Shown: positions 43,144 through 51,653, numbered from the stretch's first letter. The stretch is DNA of 64,000 bases from an uncultured Porphyromonadaceae bacterium (GCA_900545955.1 URAU01000009.1:52168-116167), one strand, 5' to 3'. The notes: generated by a model from the letters alone, not told the origin. A program made the numbers and translations.

Positions 43144-44109
43144 TCAGTGTTTTATTGATTTGAAACTTTTGCAGCCGCCATCGCAGAAACGGCGCAGACG
43201 CATGTCGCAATCGGTGCATTCCTCGAAAATACCGGGAACGTCGGCAAGCTGCGAGTCGGTGTTCTCCACCAGAGCGGCGCGCAGCTCTTCTATATCGCAA
43301 TAATCGAGTGCATTTAGCTTCCCGAGCTGGAAAAGCGGGAAACAGTTCCAGACCTTAAGGCCCGGACCGACGTCCATAGCCGCTCCACACATGAAGTTGA
43401 TTTCCGTGCCGCGCGAGAGCATGGCGCCGATTTGCTCAGTAGTGAACATGCAGGCGGTGAATCCGCAGTCCATCGAAAGCGAAATCTGCCTTTCGGCGGC
43501 CATCTTCACCGCACGGATGAAGTAGTCGCCCGCCTCCCTGTATCTCTCTTTTTCTATATAGCTGTTGCCGCCGTTGAAAATCGGCAGGGCGATTCCCACA
43601 CGGATGTCGCGGTTGAGGTGGAAACGGTCGATAAGGTCGAAAAGATAAGTGGGGTCGGCAGTGAGGTCGAAGATAGTGAACGACAGCGAGCAGACCGGCC
43701 CGAAACGCGTAAGAAGGTTCTCGAGGTTGGCATACTGGCGCTCATTGTAGGTGTCGGCTGTTCCGACATTTACCACAAACGACATTTTTCCCAGCACATC
43801 CTTGAAGGTCATTTCATCGAGAGGCGCGGGAAGCGGATTCGTGCCCGAAGTGAACACCTTGGCGAATACACCACGGGATAGCAGCAGACGAAGCATTTCA
43901 TCGAAATGCGGATAAAGGAAAGGCTCGCCCCCGAGCAGCCCGACCGCATCCACCTGGCGGCCGTAATGATCGAGAAATCGGGTAATCTCGTCGATTGTAA
44001 GGATTTCGTCGAGGCGCCCGCTCTCTTTCAGCACGTCTCTGGCGAAACAGAACGGACACCCGCGGTTGCATTTATGTGTCAGATAAAGATTTGCCATATT
44101 AGGTTTCAT
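43144..44109 (-). CDS. radical SAM/SPASM enzyme A (321 residues)
   Basis: 321 residues from ATG at 44107-44109 (MKPNMANLYL). Cluster Cys14-x3-Cys18-x2-Cys21 (HKCNRGCPFCFARD), followed by VGLLGGEPFLYPHFDEMLRL. The C-terminus has GAAMDVGPGLKVWNCFP and ECTDCDMRLRRFCDGGC, indicating auxiliary iron-sulfur clusters. Parallel segments with enzyme B: PNLMLTNWCNYKCPYCF versus ANLYLTHKCNRGCPFCF, and FNLRRNIKVGFVLP versus FHLNRDIRVGIALP. They are paralogues that may act at different core positions. It begins 3 bp after the B2-like gene. Confidence 0.9.
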   Translation of the reverse strand: MKPNMANLYLTHKCNRGCPFCFARDVLKESGRLDEILTIDEITRFLDHYGRQVDAVGLLGGEPFLYPHFDEMLRLLLSRGVFAKVFTSGTNPLPAPLDEMTFKDVLGKMSFVVNVGTADTYNERQYANLENLLTRFGPVCSLSFTIFDLTADPTYLFDLIDRFHLNRDIRVGIALPIFNGGNSYIEKERYREAGDYFIRAVKMAAERQISLSMDCGFTACMFTTEQIGAMLSRGTEINFMCGAAMDVGPGLKVWNCFPLFQLGKLNALDYCDIEELRAALVENTDSQLADVPGIFEECTDCDMRLRRFCDGGCKSFKSIKH

Positions 44110-44112
44110 TTT

Positions 44113-44508
44113 TCAGGTATCGGAACATCCGGTGCGGCATGCAGGCATATCTACGGCATACCAGCGCTGGAGATTCCGCTCCTTGACGTAATAGATGTAC
44201 TTATAGGTCTGACCGACCACAGTTAAATTCTCACTGTTGACTTTCGTCGAGTCGGAGAGAAAGAACACACGGCCGTTACGCGTGAGCCACGCATGCCCCT
44301 TGTCGCCTGTGCAATAGAACGTCAGCACCACATTGATGCGATATTCTGCCCGCCAATCCATTGCATGCAGCAGAAGGTAGCCAAGTTCCGACCGCAGCAG
44401 ACACGGCTGGTCGACTTTCTGCCCCGTCAGCATATGCCACAAGCCTATTGCAACCTTCTTCCATAAAGGCGTATGGCGGCTTGAGACCATTGTTGGGGGG
44501 ATTTGCAT
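44113..44508 (-). CDS. lasso-B2-like (transglutaminase-fold) leader peptidase
   Basis: 131 residues. The core matches PF13471 (Transglut_core3, LasB2): QPCLLRSELGYLLLHAMDWRAE holds the nucleophile Cys36, and GHAWLTRNGRVF holds His72. The third triad position appears as Asn78 (TRNGR) where the family often has Asp. Such enzymes cut the leader from RiPP precursors after a PqqD-type protein presents it. It opens the operon. No lasso cyclase (asparagine-synthetase-like) gene follows, so the product is not a standard lasso peptide. Confidence 0.82.
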   Translation of the reverse strand: MQIPPTMVSSRHTPLWKKVAIGLWHMLTGQKVDQPCLLRSELGYLLLHAMDWRAEYRINVVLTFYCTGDKGHAWLTRNGRVFFLSDSTKVNSENLTVVGQTYKYIYYVKERNLQRWYAVDMPACRTGCSDT

Positions 44509-44563
44509 ACTTGTATCAGTAAGGTTAAGATATTCGAAACATTAACATTTATGCATCGATTTG

Positions 44564-44571
44564 CAAATTTA
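44564..44571 (-). promoter_or_regulatory. -7 promoter box (TAAATTTG) of the RiPP operon
   Basis: Minus strand TAAATTTG about 55 bp upstream of the first gene. No TTG at 19-bp spacing; the operon may need an activator or be weakly transcribed. Confidence 0.5.
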
Positions 44572-45488
44572 TATATTATGGGCCAATTTACCCCCCCGAT
44601 TTGTTAATTCGCGTTAACGACTACTAAAATACGTATACTAACTGCATTTTTAACAAAACACGACGCCCCGCTACGGAGCATGGATGCTAAACGAGCTTCC
44701 CTACGGGAGCTCTTTCAGGTGGCTTGTGATAGCGGCGCATCTTCGGCGTCGACTTCGGGCTCGGCTTCGGGGTCGTACTTACGTACTGCCCCCTTCAGCA
44801 CTCGCCCTTGTCTCCTTGAATCTGCACCACTCTGACAAGCCGCCTCGCCATCCGGATGGCCTGAAAACACGACGCCCCGCTACGGGGCATGGATCCTGAA
44901 CATGCTTCCATAGCGGGGCGAGGGCGTTTGGTCCAAACGGGCGCGGCGAGGCCTACCTCGCAATGGCGACTTTTTATAGTGGCGACTCTGCGCCACTATA
45001 AATAGCCGCCGCCATCCGGATGGAAACGGCGAGCTGAAGCTCGCTCACAGAACTATCCTCTTGCGACTCGGAGGAGCGACTGGCGATAACCTTCGGGCTT
45101 ACGCCCTCAACACGGTATTGAGGGCGGAAACGAGGGGACAAGCCTCGCTAAAGCTCGGCGCAGGGACAAAAATTTTACCCATATAAAGGGCAGGGATTTA
45201 TACCTGCAAGGAGGCAGCAGCGGAGGCCCGGAGGGCCGTGGTTGTTTCCAACCCCATGTGATGGCCCGAAGGGCCGAGCATGGGGACAGGTGGACGCACA
45301 CAACAAGGGAGGCTCGGAGAGCCGATGTTGTGGTAGCGACACACGGAGAGCCGGAGGGATTCCGGATGGGACGCCATTGACCGATAGGAACCTGGCAACA
45401 GCCCGCGGTCGGTCAATCGGGGGATGGAAGAATGTAAATGTACGCTTGCCATGCGGTTTAGCTTTGGGCTGCGGGGCATGACTTGCCG
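44572..45488. repeat. repeat-rich, G/C-rich intergenic block
   Basis: No credible gene. A direct repeat (beginning AAAACACGACGCCCCGCTAC) occurs at 44655-44685 and 44864-44894 with one mismatch. CCATCCGGATGG, a perfect 12-bp palindrome, occurs at 44848-44859 and 45012-45023. A perfect hairpin with TTTATAGTGGCG arms spans 44973-45002. Further right many small stems of the type GGCCCGGAGGGCC follow. Open frames here have biased, improbable composition and are likely spurious. Confidence 0.65.
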
Positions 45489-46133
45489 CTATATACATCG
45501 GTCGGTGTCCACACCTCTGTGCAGGACGATGAAGGCCGATGAGGGTTCAGGGGTCGCTCTCAGATTTTCCGAGAGGCAGGATCGGGGGCAGCACGGCGCC
45601 GGGGAACTCTTTCCGACTACGGCGTGGCGCTGCTCGCGCAAGGTCAGTCTGGTATCTTCCTCACAGGGGACGGCACGCTCGCGGCGCGAGGTGTTGGTCT
45701 CGTTGCAGACCCACGGAGGGCGGGTGCAGAGGAAGTGGAGGATGAACAGGCGGCCGGGCGATAGCTGGGGGATGAAGACGCGCGTGCAGCGGTCGTAGCG
45801 GTCGCGATGGAGGGTGAAGCGGCAGCGTGTGAAGACGACATGGTCGAAGTTGCAGCCGCGGTAGGAGTCGGGGGCCTGCGGGGGAGGCTCGAAGAGGATT
45901 TCGGGGTAGTCTATGCCAGTGTAGGCGATGACCCAGCGGATGTATTTGCGGAGGAGCGGGAGCGAGCCGGGGCGGTCGGGGTGGTCGTGGACAATCCAGG
46001 GGGAGCAGCGGCCCAGGCGGCGGTGGCGCTCGATAGGGCCCAGCAGCTCGATATCAGCGAGCGAGAGGCGGCGGCCGAGGGAGCGCTGGAAGGCGAAGAG
46101 ATATTTTCTTAATTCGGAGGTTCTCGTAATCAT
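45489..46133 (-). CDS. orphan 214-residue protein of unknown function
   Basis: 214 residues from ATG at 46131-46133. Codons of the first 150 residues are strongly G/C at the third position, like neighbouring real genes, so at least this part is coding. It begins MITRTSELRKYLFAFQRSLGR and includes YRGCNFDHVVFTRCRFTL. The final 65 residues have many Arg, Cys and Pro and less convincing codon bias. I recognise no family. It has a TATCTTTG box (46419-46426) far upstream with a hairpin-rich leader of nearly 290 nt between. Could be a lineage-specific gene of an accessory element. Confidence 0.5.
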   Translation of the reverse strand: MITRTSELRKYLFAFQRSLGRRLSLADIELLGPIERHRRLGRCSPWIVHDHPDRPGSLPLLRKYIRWVIAYTGIDYPEILFEPPPQAPDSYRGCNFDHVVFTRCRFTLHRDRYDRCTRVFIPQLSPGRLFILHFLCTRPPWVCNETNTSRRERAVPCEEDTRLTLREQRHAVVGKSSPAPCCPRSCLSENLRATPEPSSAFIVLHRGVDTDRCI

Positions 46134-46418
46134 ATTGGCGGTTTTAAAAATCGACCTAAAGGTCGAAGCGCAAACAAATTGGAGGGAGGGAGATTTTGGA
46201 GGAGAAAGCGGGGGAGGAAAGCAGGGGCGGCAGAAGCCGAGCGCGTGAGGTGCGAAATAATTCGCACCTCCTAAGCCGGTGCAAGGAGGGAGGGGATTTC
46301 CGGCGATGCTCGCCGGAAGCGGTTAACCGCTCCGTGGATTCCTAATAACTATAGGAACTATAGGTGGAGTCATAATAACATTCCTAATAACTTTGGGGGC
46401 GGGGGAACAATCGCAATG
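46134..46418 (-). promoter_or_regulatory. hairpin-rich leader of the orphan gene
   Basis: Four perfect stem-loops or palindromes lie in this leader: TCGACCTAAAGGTCGA at about 46152, GAGGTGCGAA-ATAA-TTCGCACCTC at 46247-46270, TTCCGGCGA-TGC-TCGCCGGAA at 46298-46318, and AGCGGTTAACCGCT at 46318-46331. ATTCCTAATAACT occurs twice at 46338 and 46380. No known riboswitch is recognised. Confidence 0.6.
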
Positions 46419-46426
46419 CAAAGATA
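46419..46426 (-). promoter_or_regulatory. -7 promoter box (TATCTTTG) of the orphan gene
   Basis: Minus strand TATCTTTG, about 286 bp before the orphan ATG; the -33 element is unclear. Confidence 0.5.
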
Positions 46427-46575
46427 CGACCAAGGTTGGGCAAAAATTTTTCATACCTTGTTTAAATAAAGATAAAATTTGGGATTAATTTAACATTTGG
46501 ATAATATTATTAGAGCAAAAGCGATTGATTGCCACTGCGGCAGCCCTAATCTATAGTTCTGGGCCATGCGAAGCT

Positions 46576-46656
46576 CGAGGGCGTGTCATAATAGCCCATC
46601 CGGACCATTCTTTGCATAACAAAGCGACAAAAGATCGATGGCTGACAGCGCCCTCG
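46576..46656. repeat. 81-bp element with inverted terminal repeats
   Basis: Left end CGAGGGCGTGTCA and right end TGACAGCGCCCTCG are complementary except for one extra base. The unit resembles a short MITE or a structured transcript. No transposase nearby. Confidence 0.5.
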
Positions 46657-46675
46657 CCATCCGGGTGAAAAATAG

Positions 46676-46712
46676 GGCGGTGTGTCAAAATTTCGAGTTT
46701 TGACACACCGCC
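46676..46712 (-). terminator. terminator of the M3 peptidase gene
   Basis: GGCGGTGTGTCAAAA pairs perfectly with TTTTGACACACCGCC around a 7-nt loop; the minus side runs into TATTTTTC. The same stem sequence recurs at 57961-57997. Confidence 0.9.
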
Positions 46713-46752
46713 GTTGCTGTTTAGGAAGTATCTGTTTCCTTATTTTCTGGGG

Positions 46753-48870
46753 TTAGTCCTTGTGGATGGGGACGGTGGTGGTGGCGGGATTGGCGATGCC
46801 GTCGCGGATCAGGAGGGCGTCGATGGTGGCGTCTTTGCCGCGGAAGTCGCGGTAGAGGCGTGCGGGATGACGGGTGCCTCCGCGCTCGAGGACGTTGTGG
46901 CGGAAGGAGTCGGCGGTAGCGCGGTCGAAGATACCGTTTTCCTTGAAGTGGGCGAAAGCGTCGGCGTCGAGCACTTCGGCCCATTTATAGGAGTAATAGC
47001 CGGCGGCATAGCCTCCGGAGAAGATGTGGCTGAAGGTGGTGCCGGTCATTGAGCCTTCCACGGGGTCGAAAATCTGGACGGATTCCATGGCCTTGCGCTC
47101 GAACTCCACGGGGTCGGCCACGGGTGCGGTGGTGGTGTGCCAGGCCATGTCGAGGTAACCGAAACCGAGCTGACGCATGCAGGCGTAGCCGGCGCCGAAC
47201 TGCGAGGACTTGACGAGCTTCTCGATGAGCTGGTCGGGGAGTTTCTCGCCGGTCTGGTAGTGGCGCGCGAAGGAGTCAAGAAACTCGCGCTCGGTCAGGT
47301 AATTCTCATTGAACTGCGAGGGGAGCTCGACGAAGTCGCGGTAGACGGCGGTGCCGGAGAGCGAGGCGTACTTGCACTGGGTGAGGAGGCCGTGGAGGGC
47401 GTGGCCGAACTCATGAAGGAAGGTCTCGACTTCGTAGGGTGTGAGGAGCGAGGGGGTGTCGGCCGTGGGCTTGGTGAAATTCATCACGATGGAAACCTGC
47501 GGACGGTCGTTGACGCCCTCGGGGGTGATACTCTGGTCCTTGAAGCCCGTCATCCAGGCGCCGGGACGCTTGGTGTCGCGCGGGAAGAAGTCGGTGTAAA
47601 TTACGCCGATGAACTGGCCCTTGTCGTCGGTTACGTCGAAGGCCTTCACGTCGGGATGGTAGACCTCGATATCGTTGTTGCGGGTGAACTGCAGGCCATA
47701 GAGCTTCGTGGCGAGGCCGAACACACCGGAAATCACGTTGTCGAGCTCGAAGTAGGGGCGCAGCTGCTCCTCGTCGTAGCTGTAGGTGGTATTTTTGAGC
47801 TTATTGGCGTAGTAGCTATAGTCCCACGGATTGATTTTCACGGGTTTGCCTTCGGTTTTGGATGCGAACTCGGTCAGCTCGGCCATCTCGCGTTCGAGAG
47901 CTGGCTTATAGGCGTCGCGGAGCTGGTCGAGCAGCTTGTAGACGTTTTCGGGGGTCTCGGCCATTGTGCGCTGGAGCGAGTGCTGGGCGTAGTTCTGCGA
48001 GCCGAGCAACTTGGCAATCTCGAGGCGCACGGCGGCTATGCGGCTCATATTCTCTACGTTGGAGTATTCGCCCTTGGTATTGCGGCCCGTGTAGAGGCGG
48101 TAGAAGCGCTCGCGCAGGTCGGGACGGTCGGAATACTTCATGAAGGCCATGTAGGTGGGCTGGGCGAGCGTGAAGAGGAACTCACCCTTGCGGCCCTTGG
48201 CCTCGGCAAGCTGAGCTGCCTCGTCGACAATCCCCTTGGGAAGTCCGGCGAGGTCGTCGGCGGTGAGCCATATCTCGTAGGTGTTCAGCTCTTTGAGCAC
48301 ATTCTGACCGAAAACTGTGGTAAGCTCCGCAAGCTCAGCGCTGAGCTTGCGGTAAGCCTCGCGGTCGGCACCTTCGAGGTCGGCGCCAGAGAGGGCGAAG
48401 GAGTCGTAGGTCTTCTGGAGGAGCATAGCGTCCTCAGAATCGAGATTGAGGCCGTCGCGCTTCTCGTAAACGGCCTTCACGCGTTTCCAGAGCGGAGCGT
48501 TGAGGGTGATGGAGGTACCGTAGTCGCTGAGCTTGGGCGATACGCGCATGGAGATTTCCATCATCTCGTCGTCGGCGTCGGCCGAGAGCAGCGGATAGAA
48601 CACGTTGAGCACGCGGTTGAGGTCGGCACCGGCGCGCTCGAGAGCCACGATAGTGTTCTCGAAAGTCGGTTCCTCGGGATTATTGGCGATTTTCTCGATT
48701 TCGGCCTTCGCGAGGGCGATGCCACGGTCGATGGCCGGCTCATAGGAGGCGTTGGTGAGGCGGGTGAACGGAGGAGTCTGATGCACGGTGGCAAAAGGCT
48801 GCTCCAGCGGATTCTGTGCTGATGTCATAATTGCGGTCGCGATAGTTGCGCAGGTTAAAAACTTTCTCAT
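46753..48870 (-). CDS. dcp: M3-family peptidyl-dipeptidase (Dcp-like)
   Basis: 705 residues from ATG at 48868-48870 (MRKFLTCATIATAIMTSAQ), a signal peptide. Zinc motif in ETFLHEFGHALHGLLTQCKYASLSGT, followed by the third zinc ligand region EFLDSFARHY. Sequence matches the oligopeptidase A/Dcp family (about 680 residues). It removes dipeptides from peptide C-termini; the signal peptide places it in the periplasm. A large open frame on the opposite strand (47137-48822) is a shadow of its codon bias. Confidence 0.93.
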   Translation of the reverse strand: MRKFLTCATIATAIMTSAQNPLEQPFATVHQTPPFTRLTNASYEPAIDRGIALAKAEIEKIANNPEEPTFENTIVALERAGADLNRVLNVFYPLLSADADDEMMEISMRVSPKLSDYGTSITLNAPLWKRVKAVYEKRDGLNLDSEDAMLLQKTYDSFALSGADLEGADREAYRKLSAELAELTTVFGQNVLKELNTYEIWLTADDLAGLPKGIVDEAAQLAEAKGRKGEFLFTLAQPTYMAFMKYSDRPDLRERFYRLYTGRNTKGEYSNVENMSRIAAVRLEIAKLLGSQNYAQHSLQRTMAETPENVYKLLDQLRDAYKPALEREMAELTEFASKTEGKPVKINPWDYSYYANKLKNTTYSYDEEQLRPYFELDNVISGVFGLATKLYGLQFTRNNDIEVYHPDVKAFDVTDDKGQFIGVIYTDFFPRDTKRPGAWMTGFKDQSITPEGVNDRPQVSIVMNFTKPTADTPSLLTPYEVETFLHEFGHALHGLLTQCKYASLSGTAVYRDFVELPSQFNENYLTEREFLDSFARHYQTGEKLPDQLIEKLVKSSQFGAGYACMRQLGFGYLDMAWHTTTAPVADPVEFERKAMESVQIFDPVEGSMTGTTFSHIFSGGYAAGYYSYKWAEVLDADAFAHFKENGIFDRATADSFRHNVLERGGTRHPARLYRDFRGKDATIDALLIRDGIANPATTTVPIHKD

Positions 48871-48898
48871 TTGGCTGCGTTTGTTATGAAGTATTGAT

Positions 48899-50017
48899 TT
48901 ATTCGGTTGAAGATTCGGAAATACGGTTGTCGCGGAGAGCGCGCCCACGGCGGTAGCCTTCGGCGGAAGCCCGGCGACCATCCTCTATGAGCGGACGCAG
49001 CCGTGTGAGGTCGAGCATCCAGGGCGACGAGGCGTTGCGGCGCGAAAAGAGAGAATCGCGCACGCTCAGCATCTCGCTACTGAGCGGAGCGCGGTATCCA
49101 GGCTCAGAGGGGAGCAGTGCCGGCGCCACGGAATCGAGCATCGCAGGCTCTACATGAGAGGCCGGCGGGAACCCGAGCGACACCCACATAACCATCGTCT
49201 CGGCGGGGTTCTCGCCCGGAAGCGGGCCCTCGACTACTACCGAGGCCGACGAAATACGGCGCGGAATCATCTCGCCGCGGTCGGCAACGCGCATGGCTCC
49301 GTCGGCCGAAAGGTCGCGCCCCTCGCCGGCGTGGTAGAACGAGCGGCTGAGGCCTTCGGTAAACGTCTCGGGGCGCACGGAGCGCTCCCGCAGAGGCTCG
49401 GCGAGCAGGGCTTCCGCATCACACTGCCTTACGGCGCCCAACCGCCGCTCCTTGCCTCCCGAAAAGGAGTAGTTGGAGCGGATAATCGCCCCCTCGGGAG
49501 CGAGCGCCAGCGGGTAGACGGTGTAGGTATGGTCGGAGCACTCCACGTATCCCCCATCCCCTTCTGCATCGAAAGCGCCGAAATTGGCCTGGACGCCAAG
49601 CGGACCGCTGGCGATAGCCGAATCGAGCAGAGCGGTGAAATCGCCGAAACGGCGGCAACGGCGCAGCGCCTCGGTCATCACAATCCCCTCGCGGTCGCGC
49701 ACGCGGGCGGTGTCGGGCGCGAGATTGTAGCTCGCGGTGTTCATCACGGCGAAACCGGCCTCGTTGAACCCTATCCAGGCCTCGCGGCGCAGCGAATCGC
49801 CGGCGTTGAAGAGCGCCACGTAGGCCAGAGTGGAGTCGGTGGCGGCCACACGGTCTACGAAATTCTCCTGATGCCCCGTGTCGCGGTGCTTCCAGAGCAG
49901 CATGCGGCCGTCGGCCGTGGCCGTGGCGCCCACCAGCGCGGAGGTGCAGCCCGAAGCGCTCGCCCAGGCGGCAAGCGCCGTGAGCGCCGAAACGAGGAAG
50001 CGGAGGATAACATTCAT
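48899..50017 (-). CDS. C45-like secreted amidase/acyltransferase (Ntn hydrolase)
   Basis: 372 residues. Signal peptide, then SGCTSALVGATATADGRMLLWKHRDTGHQENF where Cys24 would become the N-terminal nucleophile after maturation, as in C45/choloylglycine-type Ntn hydrolases. Later motifs GFNEAGFAVMNTASYN and ANFGAFDAEGDGGYVEC fit the family. It hydrolyses amide bonds; the substrate could be acyl-amino acids, penicillin-like amides or bile salts. It ends 28 bp upstream of the M3 peptidase start, so the two form an operon. Confidence 0.85.
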   Translation of the reverse strand: MNVILRFLVSALTALAAWASASGCTSALVGATATADGRMLLWKHRDTGHQENFVDRVAATDSTLAYVALFNAGDSLRREAWIGFNEAGFAVMNTASYNLAPDTARVRDREGIVMTEALRRCRRFGDFTALLDSAIASGPLGVQANFGAFDAEGDGGYVECSDHTYTVYPLALAPEGAIIRSNYSFSGGKERRLGAVRQCDAEALLAEPLRERSVRPETFTEGLSRSFYHAGEGRDLSADGAMRVADRGEMIPRRISSASVVVEGPLPGENPAETMVMWVSLGFPPASHVEPAMLDSVAPALLPSEPGYRAPLSSEMLSVRDSLFSRRNASSPWMLDLTRLRPLIEDGRRASAEGYRRGRALRDNRISESSTE

Positions 50018-50130
50018 ATCGGTTCGGAGGTTATTCTACAAAGTTACGAAGAATTTGGCGATAGATTGCCCCCGATGTTTGGCCGTTAGCACCTTTTTGC
50101 GTAATTTTACATATTCAACTATTCAGGGAA

Positions 50131-50532
50131 ATGAACGATCCACACCAGTATATATTCGAAATGCCGATAAAGGTGCGCGATTACGAGGTTGATTCACAAG
50201 GAATTGTGAACAACGCCAACTATCTGCACTATCTGGAGCACACGCGCCACGAATTCTGCGAGTCGCGCGGCTTCACCTTTCGTGAGATGCAGCGGCTGGG
50301 AATCGACCCCGTGGTCAGCAGAATCGAAATCGAGTACCATACGCCGCTCCGACTGGGCGAGACGATGGTGTCGAAACTGTGGCTGGAGCGGCAGGGAGCA
50401 CGCTTCCTCTTCCATCAGGACATCTACGCGCCCTCCGGCGCCCCGGCGGTGAATGCCGTGGTGTCGATCGTATCGCTTGAGGGAGGACGCCTGAGCCGCG
50501 GCGAGCGCCTGGCCGAAGCCTTCAACCTTTAG
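50131..50532 (+). CDS. acyl-CoA thioesterase (YbgC/FadM-like hotdog)
   Basis: 133 residues. Hotdog-fold 4HBT family: VRDYEVDSQGIVNNANYLHYLEHTRHEF, where Asp/Tyr-rich loop is the active site (family motif YxxxDxxGxVxxxxYxxYxE). Hydrolyses acyl-CoA or related thioesters. It precedes dprA by 17 bp on the same strand. Confidence 0.92.
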   Translation: MNDPHQYIFEMPIKVRDYEVDSQGIVNNANYLHYLEHTRHEFCESRGFTFREMQRLGIDPVVSRIEIEYHTPLRLGETMVSKLWLERQGARFLFHQDIYAPSGAPAVNAVVSIVSLEGGRLSRGERLAEAFNL

Positions 50533-50549
50533 ACACCTCTATCCTACCG

Positions 50550-51653
50550 ATGAGCCTCGACATATACCGACTGGCATTTGCCCGCGTGAAAGGGCTGCGC
50601 CCCGACATAGCACGAGAGATTCTGAGCCGCACGGGCTCGGAGGAGGCGTTTATGACCCTTCCCGAAGGTCAGCTGCGCGCCATGCTCGGCTTCGACGGAA
50701 AAATTCTCGGCGACGCCTACCGCAACGGCCTTCTGGAGGATGCCCGGCGCGAAAGCCAATTCATCGAGGCGCACGGCTTAGCCTGCCGCTACTTCACCGA
50801 CCCGGCCTACCCGCGGCGCATGCTCGAATGCGAAGACGCGCCGCTGATGCTCTTCACCCTGGGCAATGTGGACCTCAACGCCACCCACTGCCTGAGCATC
50901 GTAGGCACACGCAATGCCACCACCTACGGCGTGAGCTTCATCAACCGTCTCGTCGACGAACTGGCAGAGCGGATAGACGGTCTGCTGATAATCAGCGGAC
51001 TGGCCGTAGGCTGCGACATCACCGCCCACAAGCGCGCCATGGAGCGCGGCATTCCCACGGCCGCTGTGGTGGCCCACGGACTCGATACCATTTTTCCGGC
51101 CGACCACCGCAACATAGCGGCGCGGATGGTGCGCTCGGGAGGAATCCTGGTGACGGAATACCCGTCGCACACACGGCCCATCCGCCCAAACTTCCTGGCC
51201 CGCAACCGCATCATAGCCGGGATGAGCGACGCCGTAATAGTGGCCGAATCGGCCGCTGCCCGCGGAGGAGCCCTGCGCACCGCCCGGCTCGGGATGCTCT
51301 ACAACCGCGACGTGTTCGCTCTGCCCGGACGCACATCCGACCTCTACAGCGGCGGGTGCAACGCCCTGATCAAAAACAACACCGCACATCTGATAGAGAC
51401 GGCCGACGACCTGATTTCCACAATGGGCTGGACAGCCCGGCCGCGTGAGGGGGACCAGGGGCGGATGTTTCCCGATCTGACTCCCGAACAGCAGGCCGTG
51501 GTGGATTTCATTCGCCACAACGGCGAGGCGCAGACAAACGTTCTCTCGGCAAGCCTCGGTATTCCGGCCGGCAAACTGATGGCGCTGCTGATTGAACTTG
51601 AATTCAACGGCACGCTTGTGGCACTTCCCGGCGCCCGCTACCGGATGGCCTGA
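50550..51653 (+). CDS. dprA: DNA-processing protein DprA
   Basis: 367 residues. Rossmann-like DprA core: SIVGTRNATTYGVSFINRLVDELAERIDGLLIISGLAVGCDITAHKRAMERG, AVVAHGLDTIFPADHRNIAARM, GGILVTEYPSHTRPIRPNFLARNRIIAGMSDAVIVAESAARGGA. C-terminal winged helix (about 300-367). Protects and loads RecA on incoming single-stranded DNA during transformation and in general recombination. Confidence 0.96.
   Translation: MSLDIYRLAFARVKGLRPDIAREILSRTGSEEAFMTLPEGQLRAMLGFDGKILGDAYRNGLLEDARRESQFIEAHGLACRYFTDPAYPRRMLECEDAPLMLFTLGNVDLNATHCLSIVGTRNATTYGVSFINRLVDELAERIDGLLIISGLAVGCDITAHKRAMERGIPTAAVVAHGLDTIFPADHRNIAARMVRSGGILVTEYPSHTRPIRPNFLARNRIIAGMSDAVIVAESAAARGGALRTARLGMLYNRDVFALPGRTSDLYSGGCNALIKNNTAHLIETADDLISTMGWTARPREGDQGRMFPDLTPEQQAVVDFIRHNGEAQTNVLSASLGIPAGKLMALLIELEFNGTLVALPGARYRMA

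Noticed and set aside
35731..44508. A lasso-peptide cluster
   Set aside because: PqqD/B2/kinase/nucleotidyltransferase genes fit, but no asparagine-synthetase-like cyclase is present and the precursor lacks the Gly/Ala/Ser...Asp/Glu ring pattern; four radical SAM genes indicate another chemistry.
45175..45498. Minus-strand reading frame of 107 residues
   Set aside because: Lies in the palindromic repeat block; Pro/Arg/His-rich composition with no protein-like pattern.
47137..48822. A 561-residue plus-strand frame
   Set aside because: Shadow of the M3 peptidase on the minus strand; the minus frame has the HEFGH zinc motif.
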